64,000 bases of DNA from Oscillospiraceae bacterium (lineage in GTDB: Bacteria > Bacillota > Clostridia > Oscillospirales > Oscillospiraceae), in the NCBI GenBank assembly GCA_017439425.1, contig JAFSJE010000020.1:1-64000 (forward strand), read 5' to 3'. How positions within the stretch are numbered: position 1 is the first letter of the stretch; every line of letters begins with the position of its first letter. The position numbers and the translations under genes were made by a program. Below the pieces are notes generated by a model. That model did no database searches. It was not told the DNA's origin and saw nothing but the letters and a program-made list of their open reading frames with translations. Shown in pieces: positions 15,706 to 24,154 of the stretch.

Positions 15706-16976
15706 AGAATCGTTCCTTTCAGACTGTCACCCTCGACAGAGTCGATAAAGACATTCTTGACCGAGTTGTGCAGGTTTATTCCCTCGGCGCGGCAGACGAG
15801 GTAGTTTGTCGTGTGTCCCTGCCACAGTCCGTTTTCCTCAGTCTCAAAAAGCACCGGAAGAGTTTTGCCGACCTGCGAGAGGAGAAACTCGCGCTGCATA
15901 CGCTTTGCGACAGCTATCGCCTCACGCGCACGTGCCTGCTTCACGCGCTTTTCAATCTGACAGTCCATCTTGTCAGCAGGCGTACCCTTTCGGCGAGAGT
16001 AGGGGAAGACGTGCATTGCGGAAAAGGCGCATTTCTGAATAAATTCCAGCGTTTCGGCGTGGTCTGATTCCGTCTCACCGGGAAATCCGGTGATGAGGTC
16101 GCAGGTAATGCCGCAGTTCGGGAAAAACCGGCGCAGAAGCTCGACTGCTTCGTAAAACCGCGCGGTGCCGTACTTGCGGTTCATGTTTTTCAGCGTCTTG
16201 TCGCAGCCGGATTGGAGCGAGAGATGGAAGTGGTCGCAGACGTTGCCGCATTCATGGAGCCTTCTCACGAAATCCTCGGTCACAACTGTCGGCTCGAGTG
16301 AGCCGAGGCGGATCCGGCAATCCGGCGCTGCGCCCGCTATGGCGCAGATCGCGTCGGTCAGCGTGGGCCTGCCCTCTAAGTCCTTTCCGTATGAGGCGAT
16401 CTCAATGCCGGTGAGAACTATCTCCCTGTACCCCGCAAGCGCGAGCTTTTTCGCTTCCTCGGCGCACGCTTCGAGCGGCAGGGAGCGCACTCTTCCGCGC
16501 GCGTAGGGGATTATGCAGTAGGTGCAGAAGTTTACGCACCCATCCTCGATTTTCAGAAGCGCCCTCGTGCGCTCCTCGACTGCGCCGGAGGGGAGAGGCT
16601 CGAACTGCCTGCGCTCGAAGGAATTGTCAACATTGACAGTCTTGCTTTTTGCGAGAATTGCCTCAACGAAGCTCATTTTGTCACCCGAGCCGTAGAGCAC
16701 GTCGATACCGAGCTTTTCTGCGTTCTCAGGCTCAGTCTGACTCCAGCACCCGCAGACCGCGGTAACGGCGTTCGGTGAGAGCGCCTTGAAGCGCGATATT
16801 TCCTGCCTCGACTTTCGCACCGCCTCGGCGGTCACGGCGCAGGTGTTGACTATTATTACGTCGCACCCCTCGGCTGAGTCGACAATCTCGCCGCCGCGAG
16901 AGCGCAGAAGCGTTGCAATCGCCTGCGATTCGTACTGATTGACCTTGCAGCCAAGCGTATGTATAAAAATCTTCAT
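15702..16976 (-). CDS. mtaB: tRNA t6A37 methylthiotransferase MtaB
   Basis: Radical-SAM enzyme that adds a methylthio group to N6-threonylcarbamoyladenosine 37 in tRNAs reading ANN codons. The N-terminal UPF0004 domain begins FIHTLGCKVNQYESQ, with further cluster cysteines in VNTCAVT and VCGCWSQ. The radical-SAM motif DGCVNFCTYCIIPYARG is near residue 145. A TRAM-like end closes the 424-residue protein, the usual length. MtaB (not MiaB or RimO) is indicated by the LGCKVNQYES start. Divergent from the cysteine desulfurase, which could supply sulfur; the 67-base gap between them carries TATAAT-like boxes. Confidence 0.93.
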   Translation of the reverse strand: MKIFIHTLGCKVNQYESQAIATLLRSRGGEIVDSAEGCDVIIVNTCAVTAEAVRKSRQEISRFKALSPNAVTAVCGCWSQTEPENAEKLGIDVLYGSGDKMSFVEAILAKSKTVNVDNSFERRQFEPLPSGAVEERTRALLKIEDGCVNFCTYCIIPYARGRVRSLPLEACAEEAKKLALAGYREIVLTGIEIASYGKDLEGRPTLTDAICAIAGAAPDCRIRLGSLEPTVVTEDFVRRLHECGNVCDHFHLSLQSGCDKTLKNMNRKYGTARFYEAVELLRRFFPNCGITCDLITGFPGETESDHAETLEFIQKCAFSAMHVFPYSRRKGTPADKMDCQIEKRVKQARAREAIAVAKRMQREFLLSQVGKTLPVLFETEENGLWQGHTTNYLVCRAEGINLHNSVKNVFIDSVEGDSLKGTIL

Positions 16977-17043
16977 GCTTGTAATCCACCGTAAAAGTAG
17001 TATAATAATATATTATACAATAAATATCGAGGACTTTCAAGAG

Positions 17044-18174
17044 ATGATATATTTCGATAACGCAGCAACGACGAAGCCTTGTCCCGAGGCGGTCGCGGCG
17101 ATGACCGAGGCGATGACGGAGTGTTACGGTAATCCTTCTGCCGGGTATTTTCTCGGAAGAGAGGCGGCGAAGCGTCTCAAATCCGCGCGCGATTCCGTCG
17201 CCGCTGCTATGGGCGCGAAGAGCGAGGAGGTTTTCTTCACCTCGGGCGGCACAGAGAGCGACAACTGGGCGCTTCGCGGCGCGGCAAAGCTCATGCGCCA
17301 CAAGGGAAAACACATTATTACGTCCAAAATCGAGCACGAGGCTATCCTTAAAACAGCCGAGTCGCTCGAGAGCGAGGGGTATGAGATTACATACCTGGAC
17401 CCCGACAAGGACGGGCGAATAAGCGCCGAGAGCGTTAAGGGTGCTCTGCGTGAAGATACGATTCTGGTCAGTATTATGCTTGTAAACAACGAGACCGGCG
17501 CAGTCAATTCGATACGCGAGATTGCGGACGTGCTGAAGGGCAGTAATGCATTGCTGCACACAGACGCCGTGCAGGCTTTTTTGAAGGTGCCGTTTTCCGC
17601 CCGCACGCTCGGAGCGGATATGATCAGCGTTTCGAGCCATAAAATACACGGGCCGAAGGGTGCGGGGGCGCTCTATATCCGCTCAGGTCTGCGGCTTCCA
17701 TCCATTCTTACCGGCGGAGAGCAGGAGTCCGCGCGCCGACCCGGTACCGAGGCGACTCCGGCGTATTACGCCTTCGGCGCCGCCGCGGAGGCTGGCAGAA
17801 AAACGATAGCGCAGGATATTGAAAAAACACTCGATGTCAAAAATCACACTCTTGCGGAGATAAGAAGCCGGCTTCCGGGCGTGCTCGTTCTCGGCGCATC
17901 TGACGCGCCTCACATTCTGAATATCTCGCTTCCCGGCTACAAGAGCGAGGTGCTTATGAACTTCCTCGAGGCTGAGGGGATATGTGTTTCAAAGTCCTCG
18001 GCATGCCGCAGAGGGGCGCGAAGCCACGTTCTCGAGGCGATGAGGCTCAAAAGCGAGGTCATCGACGGCGCTATCCGCCTCAGTTTCTCGCAGTACAACT
18101 CTCCGGACGAGGGGGAGCGCTTTGCTGAGGTACTTGCCGCCGCGGCTGAAAGGCTCAGAACGGTGAAGAGATGA
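17044..18174 (+). CDS. Cysteine desulfurase (NifS/IscS family)
   Basis: PLP enzyme of about 376 residues that removes sulfur from cysteine as a persulfide for iron-sulfur clusters or thiolated tRNA. It starts IYFDNAATTKPCPEAV. The PLP lysine is in SVSSHKIHGPKG and the catalytic cysteine in SKSSACRRGA. The ATG at 17044 follows GAGG at 11 bases; the longer upstream frame has no ribosome site. It overlaps the barnase gene by 4 bases, an odd pairing. Divergent mtaB needs sulfur too, so local sulfur supply for tRNA modification is a reasonable inference. Confidence 0.92.
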   Translation: MIYFDNAATTKPCPEAVAAMTEAMTECYGNPSAGYFLGREAAKRLKSARDSVAAAMGAKSEEVFFTSGGTESDNWALRGAAKLMRHKGKHIITSKIEHEAILKTAESLESEGYEITYLDPDKDGRISAESVKGALREDTILVSIMLVNNETGAVNSIREIADVLKGSNALLHTDAVQAFLKVPFSARTLGADMISVSSHKIHGPKGAGALYIRSGLRLPSILTGGEQESARRPGTEATPAYYAFGAAAEAGRKTIAQDIEKTLDVKNHTLAEIRSRLPGVLVLGASDAPHILNISLPGYKSEVLMNFLEAEGICVSKSSACRRGARSHVLEAMRLKSEVIDGAIRLSFSQYNSPDEGERFAEVLAAAAERLRTVKR

Positions 18175-18644
18175 AAAGAAAAGTAGCTTTACTGCTTGCC
18201 ATTATACTTGCGTTCTCGCTCGCTTCGTGCGCCGTTGCCGCGCCGTCGCAGGAGCCGGCGAAAACCGACCTCAACGTGCTTCCTGCTGAGGAAGCGCCCG
18301 TGCCTGAAATCGACGAGAGCGGCACCTATGACGGCAAGGACGACGTCGCGCTGTATCTGCACACCTATGGTCATCTTCCGGGAAACTACATTACGAAGAA
18401 GGACGCCCGCGCACTTGGCTGGGACGGCGGCAGCGTTGAAAAATACGCCCCGGGAAAGTGCATCGGCGGCGACTACTTCGGAAATTACGAGGGCATTTTG
18501 CCCGACGGAGAGTATCACGAGTGCGATATAAATACGCTCAGCAAGTCCTCGCGCGGCGCGGAGAGAATTATCTACTCGGCAGACGGGCGAATTTATTACA
18601 CCAGTGACCACTACGAAACCTTTGACCTTTTGTACGGAGGCTGA
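18171..18644 (+). CDS. Exported barnase-family ribonuclease, lipoprotein-like
   Basis: Guanyl-specific ribonuclease of the barnase family, 157 residues. The catalytic set aligns with barnase: Glu117 in HECDIN, Arg128 and Arg132 in SRGAER, and His147 in TSDHYETF. The folding core LPGNYITKKDARALGW and PGKCIGGDYF are also conserved. The N-terminus has a basic stretch, a hydrophobic core and LASC with Cys20, a good lipobox; cleavage by signal peptidase I at AVA is an alternative. It would thus act on the cell surface or outside, on RNA as nutrient or against rivals. It overlaps the cysteine desulfurase by 4 bases and its inhibitor follows one base later. Confidence 0.92.
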   Translation: MKRKVALLLAIILAFSLASCAVAAPSQEPAKTDLNVLPAEEAPVPEIDESGTYDGKDDVALYLHTYGHLPGNYITKKDARALGWDGGSVEKYAPGKCIGGDYFGNYEGILPDGEYHECDINTLSKSSRGAERIIYSADGRIYYTSDHYETFDLLYGG

Positions 18645-18645
18645 A

Positions 18646-18906
18646 ATGAGAGATATTACTCTGGACTTTACAGACTGCGCGCTCAGATATGAGCTGCACA
18701 TTGTCATAAAGCGCGCGCTTGGCGCGCCGGAGTGGTACGGCATGAACCTCGACGCGCTGAACGATATCATCGGCGAGATAAACGAGCCGACGGAGATAAA
18801 CATTATCGGTGCGGAGCATCTGCGTGCGTTCTTCGGGCGCTATGGGCAAACGCTTATAAAAATCCTCGGAAGCAACGAGAATATCGCAGTCAGAGAGATG
18901 AATTGA
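18646..18906 (+). CDS. Barstar-family ribonuclease inhibitor
   Basis: 86-residue cytoplasmic inhibitor expected to block the preceding barnase before export. The binding helix WYGMNLDALNDII carries both key aspartates of barstar (Asp35 and Asp39 equivalents). GGAGG lies 5 bases before the ATG at 18646, and one base separates the two genes, so toxin and antidote are made together. No other toxin-immunity genes or repeats of a polymorphic-toxin locus are nearby. Confidence 0.93.
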   Translation: MRDITLDFTDCALRYELHIVIKRALGAPEWYGMNLDALNDIIGEINEPTEINIIGAEHLRAFFGRYGQTLIKILGSNENIAVREMN

Positions 18907-18915
18907 GGCGATATA

Positions 18916-19230
18916 ATGGCTTCAAGCAGAGAATATCTTAATTTTATTCTCGACGAGCTATCGGAGCTTGACGGGATAACCTGCCGCGCGATGATGGGGG
19001 AGTATATAATCTACTTCCGCGGAAAAATCATAGGCGGAGTGTACGACGACCGATTTCTTGTAAAGCCCACGCCGGGCGCGAAAGCGCTTATGCCCGAAGC
19101 AGGGCTTGAAACGCCGTATGAAGGCGTAAAACCGATGCTGCTTGTCGACAACGTCGAGGACAGAGCCTTTCTCCGCGAGCTTATAGAAGGAATGTACCCG
19201 GAGCTTCCGGAGAAGAAGCAAAAGCGCTGA
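18916..19230 (+). CDS. TfoX/Sxy N-terminal-domain protein
   Basis: 104-residue protein with the TfoX N-terminal fold: ITCRAMMGEYIIYFRGKIIG, then DDRFLVKPTPGAKAL. In gammaproteobacteria TfoX activates competence genes, but short stand-alone forms in Firmicutes are uncharacterised and often lie near unrelated genes. No DNA-binding motif is evident. It starts 9 bases after barstar with TTGAGGCG upstream, so it is likely the last gene of the cysteine-desulfurase operon; a bidirectional terminator follows. Confidence 0.82.
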   Translation: MASSREYLNFILDELSELDGITCRAMMGEYIIYFRGKIIGGVYDDRFLVKPTPGAKALMPEAGLETPYEGVKPMLLVDNVEDRAFLRELIEGMYPELPEKKQKR

Positions 19231-19244
19231 TAATATAAGTTAAA

Positions 19245-19278
19245 ATACCCCGTATCCGAAAGGGTACGGGATATTTTT
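19245..19278 (+). terminator. Terminator after the TfoX-like gene
   Basis: ATACCCCGTATCC, loop GAAA, GGGTACGGGATAT, then TTTTTT. It serves the plus strand and may also end the minus-strand regulator gene. Confidence 0.75.
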
Positions 19279-19300
19279 TCTGTATGACCATAGACTGTTT

Positions 19301-20084
19301 TTAATCGGCTAAAGTCCGGCGCAAAGAGTCTGCAAATTCACGTTGTTCTTCTCCGTCGAACAGAATATCTATTACCTGTGCGGCTTTACTTAAATAAGCT
19401 GGATCATTTTCCTCTTCATAAAGGACTTTTAAATGGAGGGAAATAGCCCACGCAAGCGGCATAAGCGCTTCGCGCGCAGCAGCTTTTCGCTCTTCTCCGC
19501 GAAGAAAATAAACGAGGGCGTTTTCGCGCGCTTTATAAAGATTCGGCAGCTTTTCAGCTTGTCCTAACGCCTTTTCGCGTTCGCCGATTTTCCAGTAAGC
19601 AAAACATATATTATACATCGTTGCTCCGCGCACCTCGGAATCCTTGCAGAATCTCAGTATCTGCTCCTGAACAGCTATGGATTCCCGCAGATGCTCAAGC
19701 TTTTCCACTTCGCTGCCCCCTATTTTCTCGAGCGAGGTTGAGAGCTGAACGAGAAGGAGCGCGTCGTTGGGAAAGGTTTTTAAGGATCTGCGCATCAGCG
19801 CGGCATTTTCGGAATGTTTGCCCTTTTTGTTGTTTTCGTCCCATGTTCTGTTGATTTCAGCGTATTTTTCTTTCATTTCAAGCTCGCTGACGCACATCAG
19901 CTCATCAACGCTGATCCTGAAATAATTAGCAAGCGCGGGAAGCATCGTTATATCGGGATACCCATCGCCGCGTTCCCACTTGCTGACAGACTGAAACGAG
20001 ATACCGAGGTGCGCCGCAAGCTCTTCCTGCGTGAGATCACGCTCAAGGCGCAGCTGCTTTTTTTTTGCCGATCAACAGATCCAT
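19301..20084 (-). pseudogene. HTH-TPR transcriptional regulator, frameshifted at an A9 tract
   Basis: Cro/CI-type helix-turn-helix regulator followed by TPR-like helices. From the ATG at 20084 (GGAGG 9 bases upstream) the frame reads MDLLIGKKKAAAP and stops. One base fewer in the run of nine A (20058-20066 on the plus strand) restores IGKKKQLRLERDLTQEEL, then LGISFQSVSKWERGDGYPD and 220 more residues, for 260 in all. Two bases more would also restore the frame and fit the usual GKKIKQLR spacing better. The rest is undamaged, so this is a recent or reversible change (phase variation, slippage) or a sequencing error. Target genes unknown. Confidence 0.8.
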
Positions 20085-20121
20085 GCTTTTGTACCTCCGG
20101 CTTTCACAAGCTTCTGAGTGA

Positions 20122-20150
20122 ATTATATTCCGGATCAGCGTCATATTCAA
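20122..20150 (-). promoter_or_regulatory. Promoter of the HTH-TPR gene
   Basis: On the minus strand TTGAAT (20150-20145), 17 bases, TATAAT (20127-20122), about 38 bases before the ATG at 20084. An intact promoter argues that the frameshifted gene is not long dead. Confidence 0.65.
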
Positions 20151-20243
20151 TAACCGCAAAGGAGATGTGACTCAACTGAACGCAGAAAAATAACACATTG
20201 AGCAGAAAAACCTATTATACCGTTCAGGCGTTATTGTCATTAA

Positions 20244-20275
20244 GGCAGGAAGAAATCAGCTGATTTCTTCCTGCC
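20244..20275 (-). terminator. Perfect 32-bp palindrome after metH
   Basis: GGCAGGAAGAAATCAG followed directly by its reverse complement, with no mismatch. It lies 25 bases downstream of the metH stop. There is no T run on either strand, so it may act as an RNA-end hairpin or a bidirectional terminator. Confidence 0.55.
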
Positions 20276-20299
20276 CGTGACACTGAGCGAGAAACTCTC

Positions 20300-22630
20300 T
20301 TATTTTCCGAATACCTTTTCAGCGATTCTCGCGCTGTCGGCGGCGTCCTTAGCATAGAAGTCGGCACCGACCATTTTGGCGTACTCCTCAGTGAGCACCG
20401 CGCCGCCGACCATGATTTTGCACTCGCACCCGGCTTCGCGCAGAGCGCGTACCGTTTCCTCCATCGCCTTGACGGTGGTGGTCATCAGCGCTGAAAGTCC
20501 GACAAGCTTCGCGCCGGATCTTTTTGCCTCCTCTGCAACGACCTCCGGCGGCACGTCGCGCCCGAGGTCGATTACGCGGTAGCCGTAGTTCTGGAGGAGC
20601 ATTTTTACGATGTTCTTGCCGATGTCGTGTATATCGCCCTTGACCGTTGCAAGAATTATCGTGCCCTTGTCGGTCACGTCACCGGCTTCAGCTCTTGAGC
20701 GGATAACCTCAAATCCGAGCTTAACTGTCTCCGCGCTGCTCATAAGCTGCGGGAGGAAGAACTCGCCCTTGTCGAATTTCTCACCGGCGGCGTTGATCGC
20801 CGGAATGAGGCGGTTGTTTATAACGTCCATCGCGCTCTCGCGCTCCAACAGTGCGCGCACCGCGTCCTCGATGAGAAGCTTTCTGCCGGATAGCACTATG
20901 TCCGTGATATCGTGCAGAGACTGTGCGATTTCGGGCTTCGGCGCGGACAGGCTTGCGTATTTCTCTATAAACGCGCCGGCGCGCTCGTCCTCACAGCTCA
21001 GCACTCTGTGCGCCGCGACGATATCCATATACCGTTCGCTCATGGGGTTGATTATCGCAAGGTCGAGTCCGTTTGCGAGAGCCTCTGCGAGGAACGCGGA
21101 ATTTATGATCTCGCGCGCTGGCAGTCCGAAGCTTACGTTGCTCACGCCGAGCACTGTCCTCAGACCGAGCTTTTTCTTTACGAGCCGGACGGCGCGGAGT
21201 GTTTCACGCGCAAGGGACTGATTGGTCGAAACCGTCATCACAAGGCAGTCGACGATTATATCCTCGCGCGGTATTCCGATGCTTTCGCACCGGTGCAGTA
21301 TCTTTTCGGCTATTGCGAGGCGGCCTTCTGCGGTCTCCGGAATGCCGCCCTCGTCGAGCGTGAGCGCAACTATTGCAGCGCCGTACTTCTTCGCAATCGG
21401 AAGTATAGCGTTAAGGCTCTCCTCGGAGCCGTTCACTGAGTTGATGATCGGCTTGCCCGAGTAAACGCGGCATGCGCTCTCGACAGCCGCCGGGTCGGAG
21501 GAATCAATCTGCAGCGGCAGATCACAGACCGCCTGCAATTCACCGACAAGCTCAGTGAGTATCGCGCGCTCGTCGATCTCGGGAAGTCCGGCGTTTACGT
21601 CGAGAATATCGGCTCCGGCCTCGGACTGGTCGATCGCTTCGTTTATGATATAGTCGTAGCATCGAGCGCGAAGAGCTTCCTTGACGCGCTTTTTGCCGGT
21701 TGGATTGATGCGCTCACCGATGACGGCAATATCGTGCTCACCCAGTATTACGCTCTTTCTGTGACTTGTAAAGGCTGTATAAGGCGGAATATCGAGCTTT
21801 TTCGGCTTCTTTCCGTCCAAAACCCTTTTCAGCGCCCTTATATGCTCCGGCGTTGTGCCGCAGCAGCCTCCGAGAATGGCTGCGCCCATATCGGCAAGCT
21901 CGCCCATCAGCTCGGCAAACTCCTCGGCGCCAACGCGGTAGACTGTCCTGCCGTCCTCGATAACGGGCAGTCCGGCATTCGGCTGAACGATTACGGGACA
22001 CTTTGCCCATCGTAAAATCTCAGCGGCAAGCGGCTTGACCTCCTTCGGGCCGAGCGAGCAGTTGAGACCGACGGCGTCCACGCCGAGCGCTGAGAGCGCT
22101 ATCGCGGCGGTTTTGGGGTCGGTGCCGAGGAAAGTACGCCCGTCGGAGGCGAAGGTCATTGTAGCGTAAACGGGCAGGGGAGAGTTCTCCTTAACTGCCA
22201 ATATCGCTGCCTTTGCTTCGCTGAGATCGCTCATAGTCTCTACAAGCGCAAGATCGGCTCCCGCCTCAAAGCCAGCGATGACGACCTCTTTGAAAAGCTC
22301 ATACGCCTCGTCAAAGCTCATGGCGCCGAGCGGCTTCAAGAGCGCGCCGGTGGGACCGATGTCGAGCGCGACTCGCTTCGCGCCGGACTCCTTCGCAATC
22401 CTTATAGCGGCGAAAACTGTCTCGCGCACACTGTCGGCGAGCTTACGGCGGTTTGCGCCGAAGGTGTTGGCGGTTATTATATCAGCTCCGGCGAGTACGT
22501 AGTCGCGGTGTACTGCCTTGACGATTTCGGGATCGGTCAGATTCAGCGTTTCCGGTATTGTGCCGGGCTTCATGCCGCGCTTCTGGAGCTCGGTACCCAT
22601 GCCGCCGTCGAAGATTATGAAATTATCCAC
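20300..22630 (-). CDS. metH: Cobalamin-dependent methionine synthase lacking the activation domain
   Basis: Transfers methyl from 5-methyltetrahydrofolate to homocysteine. Domains in order: homocysteine-binding barrel (start IFDGGMGTELQKRG, zinc cysteines in LGGCCGTTPEH near residue 270), pterin-binding barrel (VIGERINPTGKK, DVNAG), cobalamin cap, and the B12 domain with DIHDIGKN near residue 665. It stops at 776 residues; the AdoMet reactivation domain of the ~1200-residue E. coli enzyme is encoded by the gene upstream. The GTG start follows GGGAGG and overlaps that gene by 8 bases. Part of a metF - activation protein - metH operon. Confidence 0.94.
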   Translation of the reverse strand: MDNFIIFDGGMGTELQKRGMKPGTIPETLNLTDPEIVKAVHRDYVLAGADIITANTFGANRRKLADSVRETVFAAIRIAKESGAKRVALDIGPTGALLKPLGAMSFDEAYELFKEVVIAGFEAGADLALVETMSDLSEAKAAILAVKENSPLPVYATMTFASDGRTFLGTDPKTAAIALSALGVDAVGLNCSLGPKEVKPLAAEILRWAKCPVIVQPNAGLPVIEDGRTVYRVGAEEFAELMGELADMGAAILGGCCGTTPEHIRALKRVLDGKKPKKLDIPPYTAFTSHRKSVILGEHDIAVIGERINPTGKKRVKEALRARCYDYIINEAIDQSEAGADILDVNAGLPEIDERAILTELVGELQAVCDLPLQIDSSDPAAVESACRVYSGKPIINSVNGSEESLNAILPIAKKYGAAIVALTLDEGGIPETAEGRLAIAEKILHRCESIGIPREDIIVDCLVMTVSTNQSLARETLRAVRLVKKKLGLRTVLGVSNVSFGLPAREIINSAFLAEALANGLDLAIINPMSERYMDIVAAHRVLSCEDERAGAFIEKYASLSAPKPEIAQSLHDITDIVLSGRKLLIEDAVRALLERESAMDVINNRLIPAINAAGEKFDKGEFFLPQLMSSAETVKLGFEVIRSRAEAGDVTDKGTIILATVKGDIHDIGKNIVKMLLQNYGYRVIDLGRDVPPEVVAEEAKRSGAKLVGLSALMTTTVKAMEETVRALREAGCECKIMVGGAVLTEEYAKMVGADFYAKDAADSARIAEKVFGK

Positions 22631-23294
22631 AGTGATCGCCTCCCTTGCGAAATTCGCACCATTCGCGCATCGAGCATACTGTGCAGCTGACTCGCTCCTC
22701 CGGCTTGTCCTCGTAAAGTCCGATTATGCCGGTGACGCTCTTGCGAGGCAGCATCAGAAAGCCGTCAGTTAGAGTGATTCCGAGCTTTTCCTCGGCTTTG
22801 AGAAGCCGCAGAACATCCTTTTGCTGCGTGAGGGGAAAGTCGCCGTAGCCGGGTGAGTAGCGCCCGCCGACGGATAATCCCTTTTCGGCGGACTTTTCGT
22901 TTATCTCAGCCTGCGCGAAATTCGACACGTCCTCAATAAGCGACACCGAGGCGGCATTGAACACCACGGCGTCGGCAATCGAGCGCGCCTCAAGGCGCAG
23001 AGTAACTCTGTCGCAGTCGTGACCGAGCGTGGCGGCGCAGAGGTACAGCTCCTTCGCACCCGAAAGATGCGCTTTGAGGTCGTTACCCATCAGCGTAACG
23101 TCGGTGCCGAGAAGCCGGACTCCGTCGTCAGATAATTCAAATTCAAACCGCTTGTAGGTGAATTTGGGATTTGCGGTTTTGAGGCACAGCGCAGTCATTC
23201 GCTCGAGGCGGTCAAGAGTTTCACCGTCGATTTCCTGCCCGCGGTAGCCGAGATAGCGGAGAGTCTCCGCGCGGTCTATCTTATATTCTTCCAT
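22623..23294 (-). CDS. Methionine synthase activation-domain protein
   Basis: 223-residue homologue of the C-terminal AdoMet-binding reactivation domain of MetH (Met_synt_B12), which remethylates oxidised cob(II)alamin. The motif GGRYSPGYGDFPL is the AdoMet-binding hallmark. The C-terminus carries four cysteines (SCTVCSMREWCEF and DHC), as in clostridial forms, possibly holding a cluster. It overlaps metF by 14 bases and metH by 8, so the three proteins are made together. It acts in trans on the split enzyme. Confidence 0.9.
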   Translation of the reverse strand: MEEYKIDRAETLRYLGYRGQEIDGETLDRLERMTALCLKTANPKFTYKRFEFELSDDGVRLLGTDVTLMGNDLKAHLSGAKELYLCAATLGHDCDRVTLRLEARSIADAVVFNAASVSLIEDVSNFAQAEINEKSAEKGLSVGGRYSPGYGDFPLTQQKDVLRLLKAEEKLGITLTDGFLMLPRKSVTGIIGLYEDKPEERVSCTVCSMREWCEFRKGGDHCG

Positions 23295-24153
23295 TTACGT
23301 TATCCATGATGTATTTTGCCACCTCGGGCTTGTTCATTGTGTAGAGGTGAATGCCGTCGGCGGCGCCAGAGGCGATGAGCTCGTCGATCTGGCGCACTGT
23401 GCGTTCAAGGCTCGCGCGCATAAGCGACTCCGGGTCTGACTCGTATTTGTACAGCATTTTCACAACGTCGGAGGGCAGGGAAGCTCCGCAGAGAAAGATC
23501 ATCCGCGTGACCTGGCTCTTGCCCATGATCGGCATGATTCCGGCGTCAACGGGCAGGGTAACGCCCCTTGCGCGGGCTTTGTCGATGAAATTATAAAATG
23601 AGCTGTTCGAAAAGAAGAGCTGGCTTATAAGAAATTCCGCGCCCGCGTCCTGCTTCTCCCTGAGATGCGTAATATCCGTGTCGAGCTCTTCACACTCTAC
23701 GTGTCCCTCGGGATAGCACCCGGCGCCGATACAGATTCCGTCGTTGCGGCTGTCGCGCCTGAGATACTCGATAAGCTCCGCACCGTAGCGGAAATCGGTA
23801 GAGGAGCAGCCCTCGCGTCTGTCACCGCGGAGAGCGAGCATGTTTTTAATACCTGCGCGGCGAATCGACTCCGCGGCTTCGTCGACCTCAGCCTTTGTGG
23901 AGTTGATGCAGGTGATGTGTGCCGCGCTCACAATGCCGAACTCTCGCTCTGTAATGCGGCATAGCTCGCTTGTTTTGCTCTCGCTTCCAGCGCTTCCGCC
24001 CGCAGAGCAGGTGACGGAGATGTACGCCGGCTTTGTGTCCGCGAGAGAGTTGAGAACGCTTCTCACGTCCGAAGCCTCAAGCTCGCCCTTCGGTGGGAAA
24101 ATCTCGTAGGAAATGGGAACCGAGCCCTTTTTGTAAATATCGGCAATTTTCAT
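23281..24153 (-). CDS. metF: Methylenetetrahydrofolate reductase
   Basis: Flavoprotein of 290 residues that reduces 5,10-methylene- to 5-methyltetrahydrofolate, the methyl donor for the adjacent methionine synthase. It opens with ISYEIFPPKGE, with the catalytic glutamate in FPPKGE. LALRGD and FLISQLFFS are flavin/folate-site segments, and PVDAGIMPI is near residue 200. The start lies one base after the alaX stop, with GAGG upstream. No partner subunit with ferredoxin motifs is adjacent. Confidence 0.92.
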   Translation of the reverse strand: MKIADIYKKGSVPISYEIFPPKGELEASDVRSVLNSLADTKPAYISVTCSAGGSAGSESKTSELCRITEREFGIVSAAHITCINSTKAEVDEAAESIRRAGIKNMLALRGDRREGCSSTDFRYGAELIEYLRRDSRNDGICIGAGCYPEGHVECEELDTDITHLREKQDAGAEFLISQLFFSNSSFYNFIDKARARGVTLPVDAGIMPIMGKSQVTRMIFLCGASLPSDVVKMLYKYESDPESLMRASLERTVRQIDELIASGAADGIHLYTMNKPEVAKYIMDNVNGRI

Positions 24154-24154
24154 T

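Noticed and set aside
16939-17043. Longer N-terminus for the cysteine desulfurase
   Set aside because: The extra 35 residues overlap the mtaB start region, have no ribosome site and do not resemble the family; the ATG at 17044 is correct.
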